From contig JAURFD010000008.1 of assembly GCA_030827125.1 (NCBI GenBank), positions 1 to 64,000 on the forward strand: a stretch of 64,000 nucleotides of DNA, read 5' to 3'. Position numbers and translations under genes: made by a program. The stretch is from Candidatus Nanopelagicales bacterium. Lineage in GTDB: Bacteria; Actinomycetota; Actinomycetes; S36-B12. Shown one piece after another: positions 27,889 through 35,385 of this stretch. Under the pieces are notes generated by a model, which was not told where the DNA came from, did no database searches, and worked only from the letters and a program-made list of their open reading frames with translations. Position 1 is the first letter of the stretch. Each line of letters begins with the position of its first letter.

Positions 27889-28979
27889 CGACCGAACAGA
27901 CCACGGAACAAGATGTGCTGGTTCGCGAGGCCATCTCGCATTGGGCACCTCGATTCACCACCAACGGGGTGGCGGTAGCGGACTTCAACCGGGTGACGTC
28001 GTCGGTCATGCGGTGGGAGGACTGGGCAGACGCGTGGGCAGCCGCTGGCGACGTGCACGCCGAACTCGGCCGGGAGGCCATGGCCGAGGGCCGCATGAGA
28101 TCGGCGGGGACGCACCTTTCCACGGCCGCGGTCTACTACCACTTTGGCAAGTTTGTCTTCGTTGACTACCCCGACACGATGAAGCGTGTTCATCAGCTGG
28201 CGGTTGCAGCACTGACAGAGGCGTTGCCGTACCTCGATCCCGCGGGTGAACGCGTGCTCATCCCCTTCGAAGGGGGTCACCTCACCGCGATTCTTCGGCT
28301 ACCCCACGGCGTCCAGAACCCGCCCGTAGTGATCATGGCGCCCGGCCTCGACTCGACGAAAGAGGAGCTGCGCAGCACCGAGGCGCTGTTCCTCGAGCGC
28401 GGCATGGCGACCTTGGCCCTGGACGGCCCCGGCCAGGGCGAGTCGGAGTACGACCTGCCTATCCGGGGTGATTGGGAGGCTGTCGGCACCGCGGTCGTTG
28501 ATTGGATCGAGTCGCGCCAAGACCTCGACGCGAATCGCATCGGTGTCTGGGGCGTCTCCCTGGGCGGCTACTACGCACCGCGTATGGTGAGTGGCGAGCA
28601 CCGCATCAAGGCCTGCGCCGCTCTCGCGGGACCCTATGACTGGTTCGAGGTGTGGGATGGCCTGCCAGAGCTCACCCGTCGCACCTTCACCTTCCGATCC
28701 CATCTGGACAGCCAGGATGAGGCCAAGGAGTACGGACGGCAGTTGAGCCTGGCTGGGCGCACGGCAGACATTCAATGCCCGCTGCTCGTGGTGTTTGGGG
28801 CGTTGGATCGGCTCATCCCGCCAGATGGTGCCCAGCGCCTCGCCGATGAAACGGGCGCCACGCTCCTCATGCTTCCCGACGGCAATCACGGCTGCATGAA
28901 CGTGGCTGCCAAGCACCGCTACAAGACCGCCGATTGGCTCGCGCATCATCTTTCCGCAGTTCCGGACACCAACTCATAG
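27885..28979 (+). CDS. Alpha/beta hydrolase resembling 2,6-dihydroxypseudooxynicotine hydrolase (C-C hydrolase)
   Basis: The 364-residue product has ~120 N-terminal helical residues and then an alpha/beta hydrolase core. The triad is visible: Ser225 in GVWGVSLGGYY, Asp308 in VFGALDRLIPP and His335 in PDGNHGCMN. Glu255 (YDWFEVWDG), 30 residues after the Ser, falls where the nicotine-pathway enzyme of Arthrobacter has an essential Glu; length and motif spacing also agree with that family. Such enzymes cut a C-C bond in a diketone-like substrate. The actual substrate here is unknown. It belongs to the importer operon and is 11 nt from the next gene. Confidence 0.8.
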   Translation: MTTEQTTEQDVLVREAISHWAPRFTTNGVAVADFNRVTSSVMRWEDWADAWAAAGDVHAELGREAMAEGRMRSAGTHLSTAAVYYHFGKFVFVDYPDTMKRVHQLAVAALTEALPYLDPAGERVLIPFEGGHLTAILRLPHGVQNPPVVIMAPGLDSTKEELRSTEALFLERGMATLALDGPGQGESEYDLPIRGDWEAVGTAVVDWIESRQDLDANRIGVWGVSLGGYYAPRMVSGEHRIKACAALAGPYDWFEVWDGLPELTRRTFTFRSHLDSQDEAKEYGRQLSLAGRTADIQCPLLVVFGALDRLIPPDGAQRLADETGATLLMLPDGNHGCMNVAAKHRYKTADWLAHHLSAVPDTNS

Positions 28980-28990
28980 GGGACGAAACG

Positions 28991-29926
28991 ATGTCATCGC
29001 AGCGAATGACGGCCGGCTGGATCGGCTTGGGGAACATGGGGGCACCCTTGGCGACTCGGCTGGTCAAAGCCGGGTACGACGTCAAGGTGTGGAATCGCAC
29101 GGCAGCCAAGGCTGCTCCACTCGAGGAGGCCGGAGCTTCCGTCGGAGCGACAATCCGAGATCTCGCGGACCGCGATGTTGTCTTCAGCATGGTGAGCACG
29201 TCCGCAGACCTGGAGCAGGTCATGCTCAATCCCGACACGGGACTGCTCACCGGCGCGGACGTGCCCAAGGTCGTTGTCGACTCCTCCACCGTAAGTGTCG
29301 AGATCAGTCAGAAGGTCCGCGATGCTGCAGAGGCACGAGGGGTGCGATTCTTCGCTGCACCCGTGTCGGGCAATGGCAAGGTCGTGGCCGCAGGCAAGTT
29401 GTCCATCGTCTGCAGTGGCGACGAGGAGACCTTCGAACTTGTGCGTCCGATGATCGAATCCCTCTGCCGCTCGGTGACCTACGTCGGCGAGGGAGAGGCG
29501 GCACGACTGGTCAAGATCTTCCACAACCTCCTCCTGGGCATCTACACCCAGTCACTCGCCGAGATTCTTGTCCTTGCTGAGCGCGGCGGCGTCAAGCGGG
29601 AAGCGGTCATGGAGTTCATCAACAACTCTGTGATGGGCTGCATCTTCAGCCAGTACAAGACCCCGGCCCTGGTCAACCTTGACTTCCATCCCACCTTCAC
29701 CCCGGTGCTGCTCCGTAAGGACTTTGACCTCGGGCTCGCTGAGGCTCGCAAGCATCAGGTGCCCATGCCGATCACCGGTCTCACCCGGGACATCGTGGAG
29801 TCCAGCATCGGCCGCGGCTTCGCCAAGGACGACTTCGCCACCTTGCTGCTCGTGGCCGCGGGGAACGCGGGCGTTGACTTGAAGAGCGAAGACGCCGACG
29901 TTACGGACGGGTTGGACCCCGAATGA
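28991..29926 (+). CDS. NAD(P)-dependent 3-hydroxyisobutyrate dehydrogenase-like enzyme
   Basis: The 311-residue product is a beta-hydroxyacid dehydrogenase. The Rossmann motif is WIGLGNMGAPLATRLVKAGYD; the substrate loop is VVDSSTVSVEISQKV and AAPVSGNGKVVAAGKL; the catalytic Lys is expected in ARLVKIFHNLLLGIYTQSLAE. ATG 28991 is used because it follows GGGGACGAA and closes the gap to the previous stop to 11 nt. It may oxidise or reduce a short hydroxy- or semialdehyde-acid. A second member of the family is at 43829-44713. Confidence 0.88.
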   Translation: MSSQRMTAGWIGLGNMGAPLATRLVKAGYDVKVWNRTAAKAAPLEEAGASVGATIRDLADRDVVFSMVSTSADLEQVMLNPDTGLLTGADVPKVVVDSSTVSVEISQKVRDAAEARGVRFFAAPVSGNGKVVAAGKLSIVCSGDEETFELVRPMIESLCRSVTYVGEGEAARLVKIFHNLLLGIYTQSLAEILVLAERGGVKREAVMEFINNSVMGCIFSQYKTPALVNLDFHPTFTPVLLRKDFDLGLAEARKHQVPMPITGLTRDIVESSIGRGFAKDDFATLLLVAAGNAGVDLKSEDADVTDGLDPE

Positions 29927-30405
29927 CCTTCGTAGAGCCTGAGGGCGAGTTCATCCGTCGACGCCAGGTATCCGGGACGACTCACGCCACCATGCGGACG
30001 GTCCTCGACTACGCCGAGGCCGGCGTCCAAGTGACGGACGAGCCCGCGGTCGCCGGCGGCGGCGGTTCCGGACCGACGCCGCTCCAATCTGTGCTCGGCG
30101 CGCTGTGCGGATGCGAAGCCGTCACCTTCCGGCGTACGGCGACTGAATTCGAGTTCGACTATGAGCGCATTGACTTTGAGGCCGCCTGCACCATCGACAT
30201 TCGCGGGCGCAGTGGAGATCGCAGCGTGCGTCCGCACTTCCAGACCGTTCGCCTCTCCGCACGGGTGGTGACTTCCTGCACCCAGGAACAACTCGATGAG
30301 TTGGTCGAGGAAGTCGAGGCTCGCTGCCCGGTGCTGAATCTGATGCGTGATGCGGGTGTGACCCTGGACATCCGCTGGCGAGTGGTCCCACCCACTGCCG
30401 CCTAG
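29923..30405 (+). CDS. OsmC family protein
   Basis: The 160-residue product has the OsmC/Ohr fold with the two reactive cysteines in SVLGALCGCEAVTF and EARCPVLNLM. OsmC proteins reduce organic hydroperoxides through this Cys pair. In a catabolic operon it could protect against oxidants produced by the flavin or molybdenum enzymes, or act on a pathway thiol ester; both are inference. It overlaps the preceding gene by 4 nt and converges with the flavoprotein gene, overlapping it by 4 nt. Confidence 0.85.
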   Translation: MTFVEPEGEFIRRRQVSGTTHATMRTVLDYAEAGVQVTDEPAVAGGGGSGPTPLQSVLGALCGCEAVTFRRTATEFEFDYERIDFEAACTIDIRGRSGDRSVRPHFQTVRLSARVVTSCTQEQLDELVEEVEARCPVLNLMRDAGVTLDIRWRVVPPTAA

Positions 30406-31973
30406 CCGGGGAAGTCGAGCCCAAGGTCCTTCATCATCACCATGGCCGCATTGCGTCCGGGTGATCCGGTGATGGAACCGCCCGGGTGCGTCGTACCGCC
30501 GGTTTGATAGAGCCCCGGGATTGGCATGGTGTGGCTGGCCCAGCCAGCGGCCGGGCGCAGTGGGCCGCTGAACGGCACCCCCTTGTCGCCGCCATGCGCA
30601 CAGCCGTTGATCATGTGCGGGTTCCAGCGCTCGATGTCCAGCGGGCTCTTCACAATGCGTGCCTCGATGTGGGCCGCGCTCACGTTGGGAATCTGTGTAG
30701 CGACGTATTCAAGCATCCGGTCAGCATGATGCTCCTTCGCGTCATCCCAGGAGTCGTATCCATACGGCGCGACGTGGCTGCACGGCACGAGCATCTTGAC
30801 GGTGTGTTTGCCCTCCGGCGCGCGGGATGGATCGACGATGCTCGGTGTCGCGATGAGCGTCCACGCTGAACCCTCAACCGGGCGACGATCACGGATGGCG
30901 CGCACCTGATCGACCACTTCGTGCGGCCAAAGGGCAAGTCCGCTGCTCACTGCGGTGTCTGCAGCGGTCTTGCCATGGAAGGTTGGTACCTCATCCATCA
31001 CCAGGAATGCGGCGAACAGCGGGATCCCTATGTCGTAGGTCTCGACCCCGTAGGTGAACGCATCTCCCCACGCCTCCGCGGGAGCCATGTCGATGAGGTG
31101 CTTGACGTGGATGGTGGACAGGACCGCCTCGGTGCCCAGGAATTGGCGACCATCGGTGGCCTCCACCCCGACGCAGCGGTTCCCGTCGAGCAATAGTCGC
31201 TCGACCTTGGTGTCACCGAAGAACTGACCGCCATGCTGCTCGATGACCGACATCAGTGCATCGGTGAGTTTGCCGGATCCCCCAAGAGGAATCGTCCAAC
31301 TCCGCTTCTGCCGACCGCCCATGATCGAGTAGGGCAGCACACCTGACCCGGGCAGGTCGACTGATCCGAAGGTCTGACAGGCCTCCCAGAGCAGGAAGGC
31401 CTGAATGTGCTCCTCGGTGAACTCGTGAGTAATGACATCAACGGCGCTCAGCGCGCGACGGCGTCTCCACACGCCACCGTTGGGCAGTTCGTCAAGCAAC
31501 TGATCCAAAGGCGGACCCCAGCCGATGGGGGTGTTGTTGGCCTTTCCAAAGGCGACCTTGGCGCGCTCCCAATCAGCGAGGAAGTCCATGTAGTAGTCAG
31601 CGTCACGTTCGCTGAAGCGCGCGAACTCCGCGTGGGTGCGCTCGGGGTCGAGGTACATCCCGATCTGTTCACCATCGGGCATGGCGACGCGAGCGACCGG
31701 GTCGGGATCGACGTAGGTCAAGCCGTAGTCCGACACCAGCCCGAGGGTGTCGTCCCGGATCACCGGGTTGGCCTGGATGATCGTGTGTCCGGTGGAGCAG
31801 GAGTCCATGAAGAATCCGGGGAGGTATTCCTCGGTCGCCACGCCACCTCCGGGGATGCGACGGGCGTCGACGATGGCGACGGACTTTCCCGCGCGGGCCA
31901 GGTAGGCGGCGGCGATGAGGGCGTTGTGGCCGGCCCCGGCCACCACGATGTCGGCAGTGATCACCTCGGTCAT
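30402..31973 (-). CDS. FAD-dependent oxidoreductase, phytoene desaturase/CrtI-like
   Basis: The 523-residue product has an N-terminal FAD-binding motif DIVVAGAGHNALIAAAYLAR with downstream VAIVDARRIPGGGVATEEY, and the C-terminal family motif TGGTTHPGGSITGSPGRNAA. The fold is that of CrtI-type desaturases and amine oxidases. No carotenoid genes are near, so a catabolic dehydrogenase or amine oxidase is more likely than phytoene desaturation. A -10 box TACAAT ends 7 nt before the ATG, so the transcript is leaderless, and the LacI-type operator overlaps that -10 box and the presumed start site. Confidence 0.85.
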   Translation of the reverse strand: MTEVITADIVVAGAGHNALIAAAYLARAGKSVAIVDARRIPGGGVATEEYLPGFFMDSCSTGHTIIQANPVIRDDTLGLVSDYGLTYVDPDPVARVAMPDGEQIGMYLDPERTHAEFARFSERDADYYMDFLADWERAKVAFGKANNTPIGWGPPLDQLLDELPNGGVWRRRRALSAVDVITHEFTEEHIQAFLLWEACQTFGSVDLPGSGVLPYSIMGGRQKRSWTIPLGGSGKLTDALMSVIEQHGGQFFGDTKVERLLLDGNRCVGVEATDGRQFLGTEAVLSTIHVKHLIDMAPAEAWGDAFTYGVETYDIGIPLFAAFLVMDEVPTFHGKTAADTAVSSGLALWPHEVVDQVRAIRDRRPVEGSAWTLIATPSIVDPSRAPEGKHTVKMLVPCSHVAPYGYDSWDDAKEHHADRMLEYVATQIPNVSAAHIEARIVKSPLDIERWNPHMINGCAHGGDKGVPFSGPLRPAAGWASHTMPIPGLYQTGGTTHPGGSITGSPGRNAAMVMMKDLGLDFPG

Positions 31974-31987
31974 GCAATCGATTGTAT
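31973..31987 (-). promoter_or_regulatory. LacI-type operator overlapping a leaderless -10 box (site 2)
   Basis: On the + strand TGCAATCGATTGTA (31973-31986) is a near-perfect palindrome. On the coding strand its left part supplies TACAAT (31986-31981), followed by CGATTGC and the ATG at 31973. A repressor bound here would cover the -10 box and transcription start. Confidence 0.7.
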
Positions 31988-32108
31988 TGATCTTGCCATC
32001 CCAAGTCCGGGAAATGGCCGCTCAGACGTTCGTGGTGGAACGACCCGATCGTTCCGTCGCGCGATGACCCGATCGCCCCGCCGATCGTGAATCCCCCACC
32101 CCTCCCGC

Positions 32109-32164
32109 TTTCCGACCGTTGTGGTGACTTCCGAGCGCGGAAAACCAGCCACAACGGTCGGAAA
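32109..32164. terminator. Long inverted repeat (16-bp perfect arms) downstream of the Mo-hydroxylase large subunit
   Basis: TTTCCGACCGTTGTGG (32109-32124) pairs perfectly with 32149-32164, and a nested stem TTCCG-AGCG-CGGAA (32129-32142) fills the loop. Outer bases pair further with small gaps. It lies 18 bp after the stop of the leftward large-subunit gene and ahead of the flavoprotein promoter. It could terminate transcription, though no U-tract is present. Confidence 0.75.
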
Positions 32165-32182
32165 CGGAGGGGATGCGGTGGG

Positions 32183-34222
32183 CTACTCCGCCATGGCGAC
32201 GACGATGCGCTCGGCGGTCAGCGGCAGATCCCGCACCCGTACGCCGAGTGCCGCGCGCACGGCGTTTCCCAGAGCGGCCGCCGTGGGGCCGGACGATGCC
32301 TCCCCGGACCCCAACCACGGCTCGTCGTCGGCGGAGACGATCGTCGTCGCGACAGGTGGCACGTCCGGGAAGCGCAGAATGGGATACGTCTCCCAGTCCG
32401 ATGAGGTGACCACTCCGTCGGCGAAGCGCACCTGCTCCATGAGTGTCCAACTCGCGGCCTGGATCGCGCCGCCCTCGATCTGGTTGATCACTCCATCGGG
32501 GTTCACGACGCGCCCACAGTCCACCGCGATCCACAGGTGCTTCACCACGATGTGGTCGATGGCCTCGATGTCCGCGATGACCGCGCACCAAGCGCCGGAG
32601 TTCTTGTAGCGAGCGAAGCCGATACCGCGACCTGAGTTGTCACCGACGGCAACGCCCCAGTCGGCAAGCTCGGCGACCGACTCAATGACACGTCGGGCCC
32701 GCGGATCGGTCAGGTGGCGGAGCCGATAGTCGATCGGATCAATGCCGTGGGCGTGGGCCATGTCGTCCATGTGCGATTCGATGGCGAAGACATTCGTGTA
32801 GGCCCCGAGCGAGCGCATCGCTGATGCTCGCATCGGCATGGTGGTGAGCCGATGGGCGACGGCGTGCACATGCGGGATGTCGTACGCCGGAAGCGCATTG
32901 CGGCCCGTCCCTTGTCCTGCGGCCAGAGGGGGGTCCTGGGAGGGTGGGATCGGCTGGCCATCGGCCTGACTGGCGTAGGCCAACAGGCTTGGCGTCGGGA
33001 GGGTAGAGGGTCGCGATGAGTGACCATTGCCGTATCCGTCCCACCGCCATGACGTGATCGTGCCCGCAGAGTCGGTTGTGGCGCTGATGGTCACGCACAT
33101 GGCGGGCCCGAAGGGCGACCAGCCAAGTTCATCCTCGCGCGACCAGGTGACCTGGATCGGTACGTCGGGTAGGTGACGGGCGACGAGCGCCGCATCGTAG
33201 GCGACATCATCGGCAGGGTTGTGGCCGTAGCAACCGGAACCCTCGACGTGCTGGACGTGGACACGCTCGATGTCGACGCCCAGTGCCCGGGCGATGTCCT
33301 TGCGCAGCGGATAGACCCCCTGGGTGTGGCTCCACACGTCGAGTCGGTCGGTGGTCCATTGCGCGATCGCGCAGGCGGTGCCGATCGAGGCGTGCGCCAC
33401 GAACGGGCGCGAGTACTGGGCGGAGAAGGTCAGCGCGTCAGCAGATCCGGGCGCCTCGAGGATCTCGCTCTCGACTAACACGGTGTCCTCGGTCGGAGCG
33501 CTTAGGAGGAATGCGGTGAGATGTGCGTCTTCGAGTTCGGGCGCCTCGCCCTCCCACCGACAGCGTTCGACGAGCATGGCGTGGGCAGCGATGGCGTGGC
33601 GCTCCAGCGACGCGACGACGGCGAGGAAGCTTCCATCGCGGATCACGGTGGAGTCGCCCGGCAGTCCTGTGGCGTCTGGCACTTCGACAAGGTGCGCGCC
33701 GCGGTACGGCGGTCGAATGACACGGCAGAACTTCATCCCGGGCAGGCGCATGTCATGGATGAAGGCGGGCTCACCGAGGACCTTTGCGTCGAGGTCACGT
33801 CGTGGCACCGAGCGACCGATGTCGCGGCTCGGTAGCGTCGTGTCTGCCGCGACGGTCACGGATGCGACAGGGACATCGAGGTTGACCTCGCCGATGGTCT
33901 CCAGAGGATCGACACCGCGACCACGTGCCGCCTCCTCGAGAAGATGCCGCGCGGCACGCGCGGCCGACTGCAAGGCCGTCCCGGAATGCTGGATCGACAA
34001 GCTGCCCGCGGTGAAGCCCTCATTGGGTGAGCGGTCGGTTGAGGGCGCCTGCATACGCACGCGATCGAGGGGAATGCCGAGTTCGTCGGCCACAATCTGC
34101 GCGAGGGCGGTCGCGACGCCCTGGCCGAGTTCAGACTTGCCGGTCAACGCCGTAACCGTGCCATCGGTGTGGAACTCCAGCCATTGGGAGAGGAGCGGGT
34201 TGTCCTGCAGCGAGGGCGTCAT
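32183..34222 (-). CDS. Molybdopterin-binding large subunit of a two-component Mo hydroxylase (IorB/NicB-like)
   Basis: The 679-residue product is a xanthine-dehydrogenase-family Mo subunit. Near the N-terminus GKSELGQGVATALAQIVADE is typical of isoquinoline 1-oxidoreductase and nicotinate dehydrogenase large subunits. The C-terminal GSGEASSGPTAAALGNAVRA carries the catalytic Glu beside the Mo. It overlaps the 2Fe-2S subunit gene by 4 nt, and no FAD subunit is encoded nearby, so electrons probably go to a cytochrome or another carrier. No TAT signal is seen, so it is probably cytosolic. Hydroxylation of an N-heterocycle or oxidation of an aldehyde is inferred. It is somewhat shorter than typical IorB (~750-780). 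Confidence 0.88.
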   Translation of the reverse strand: MTPSLQDNPLLSQWLEFHTDGTVTALTGKSELGQGVATALAQIVADELGIPLDRVRMQAPSTDRSPNEGFTAGSLSIQHSGTALQSAARAARHLLEEAARGRGVDPLETIGEVNLDVPVASVTVAADTTLPSRDIGRSVPRRDLDAKVLGEPAFIHDMRLPGMKFCRVIRPPYRGAHLVEVPDATGLPGDSTVIRDGSFLAVVASLERHAIAAHAMLVERCRWEGEAPELEDAHLTAFLLSAPTEDTVLVESEILEAPGSADALTFSAQYSRPFVAHASIGTACAIAQWTTDRLDVWSHTQGVYPLRKDIARALGVDIERVHVQHVEGSGCYGHNPADDVAYDAALVARHLPDVPIQVTWSREDELGWSPFGPAMCVTISATTDSAGTITSWRWDGYGNGHSSRPSTLPTPSLLAYASQADGQPIPPSQDPPLAAGQGTGRNALPAYDIPHVHAVAHRLTTMPMRASAMRSLGAYTNVFAIESHMDDMAHAHGIDPIDYRLRHLTDPRARRVIESVAELADWGVAVGDNSGRGIGFARYKNSGAWCAVIADIEAIDHIVVKHLWIAVDCGRVVNPDGVINQIEGGAIQAASWTLMEQVRFADGVVTSSDWETYPILRFPDVPPVATTIVSADDEPWLGSGEASSGPTAAALGNAVRAALGVRVRDLPLTAERIVVAMAE

Positions 34223-34683
34223 GACTGCTCACTCGCTGCCTGGAGAATGGCGGCGATCATGCGGGGATGTGCGCCGCACCGGCACAGGTGCCCTTCCAAT
34301 GCCTCGCGGACCTGCTCTTCCTGCAGTGAGGATCCGTACTCATCCACCAACGCGGCCGCACGCATGACGATGCCGGAGAGGCAGTAGCCGCATTGCCCGG
34401 CCTGGTGGTCAATGAGGGCACGTTGCACCGGGTGGGGACCGGACTCGGCAAGTCCCTGAACCGTGGTGATGGTGCGTCCCGTCGCGGACCAGGCGGGTGT
34501 GTCACAAGAATGGGTGGGCACTCCGTCCATCCACACCGTGCAGGCTCCGCACAGGCCGGCGCCACAGCCGTAGCGCGTGCCGGTCCGGCCGTGTTCGCGT
34601 AGCAACCACAGCAGGGCGGTGTCCGGCTCAGCGTTCCCCGCGATGGTGCTGCCGTCGACCTCGAGGGAGTAGGGCTCTTCCAT
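34219..34683 (-). CDS. (2Fe-2S) small subunit of the Mo hydroxylase (IorA/CoxS-like)
   Basis: The 154-residue product has both iron-sulfur clusters of the family: the plant-type cluster at Cys40, Cys45, Cys48 and Cys60 (YGCGAGLCGACTVW) and the alpha-helical one at Cys98, Cys101, Cys134 and Cys136 (QCGYC, LCRCG). It relays electrons from the Mo centre of the large subunit. ATG 34683 is used; a longer upstream frame would cross the operator at 34700. It is divergent from the AhpD-like gene and shares that operator region. Confidence 0.92.
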   Translation of the reverse strand: MEEPYSLEVDGSTIAGNAEPDTALLWLLREHGRTGTRYGCGAGLCGACTVWMDGVPTHSCDTPAWSATGRTITTVQGLAESGPHPVQRALIDHQAGQCGYCLSGIVMRAAALVDEYGSSLQEEQVREALEGHLCRCGAHPRMIAAILQAASEQS

Positions 34684-34699
34684 AGGACCTCGCACGATA

Positions 34700-34719
34700 G
34701 CAATCGATTGCACTATCGT
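34700..34719. promoter_or_regulatory. LacI-type operator in a divergent promoter (site 3)
   Basis: GCAATCGATTGC (34700-34711) is a perfect 12-bp palindrome between the Mo-hydroxylase operon and the AhpD-like gene. TATCGT (34714-34719) just right of it is the likely -10 box of the rightward gene, the same operator/-10 order as at site 1. On the other strand TATCGT also occurs just left of the operator. Confidence 0.72.
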
Positions 34720-34747
34720 AGGGGATAACGACCGACCGGAGGACGCC

Positions 34748-35380
34748 ATGCCCCAGCGCATCTCATATGTCCCGTACGACACCCTCAATGAGCCGATGCA
34801 GGCCGAACTACGCCGCTGCGCTGAGCACGGCACCCCCCGCCCTGAGTCGTCGGCGGTGCGGGCCCACTCCGAGCGATCCTTCTGGTTCTTCGCGGAGTCT
34901 TGGCAGCGCATCTTCCGCGAGGGCGTGGTGGACCATGCTCTGAAGGAGTTGTGCCGGGTCTACATCTCGCGGACGGTGACCTGCGAATTCTGCGGCAATC
35001 AGCGGTCCGAGCAGGCGGTGACCACCGGTGGACTGCAGGACATGCAGTACGACGACCTCCTCAACTTCGAGGCGTCGTCGGCCTACACCCCGGAGCAGAA
35101 GGCCGCCCTACGGTACGCCCAGGCCATCGCCTGGGGTCCCTCCAGCGTCGATGAGGACCTCATGTGGCAGGACATGGAGCGCTACTTCACCGAGGAGCAG
35201 ATGGTCGAACTCGGCTGCTTCATCGGTCTCACCTTCGGCCAGCAGAGTTGGATTCGCCTGCTAGGCATCGATCACCACCAATACCTGGCCGGGTCAAGTG
35301 GCGGCATGGCCCCCAAGTTCGAGGATGCGCAGTCGCTCGCTGAGTCGAAGTCCTCGTCGGAGTACTGGGCCGCTCGCTAA
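34748..35380 (+). CDS. Carboxymuconolactone decarboxylase/AhpD-like protein
   Basis: The 210-residue product has the all-helical CMD/AhpD fold, with the redox-type CxxC motif in TCEFCGNQRSEQA and a second repeat-like helix set (EEQMVELGCFIGLTFGQQ). AhpD-like proteins act as disulfide reductases, while true CMDs act in the protocatechuate pathway; the CxxC favours an AhpD-like redox role. GGAGG lies about 5 nt before the ATG. It is driven from the operator-containing divergent promoter. Its stop is 5 bp from the convergent E2 gene. Confidence 0.8.
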   Translation: MPQRISYVPYDTLNEPMQAELRRCAEHGTPRPESSAVRAHSERSFWFFAESWQRIFREGVVDHALKELCRVYISRTVTCEFCGNQRSEQAVTTGGLQDMQYDDLLNFEASSAYTPEQKAALRYAQAIAWGPSSVDEDLMWQDMERYFTEEQMVELGCFIGLTFGQQSWIRLLGIDHHQYLAGSSGGMAPKFEDAQSLAESKSSSEYWAAR

Positions 35381-35385
35381 CGAAC

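Noticed and set aside
30402-31973. Assignment of the flavoprotein as phytoene desaturase in a carotenoid cluster
   Set aside because: No phytoene synthase, cyclase or polyprenyl synthase is nearby, and the gene carries the catabolic operator.
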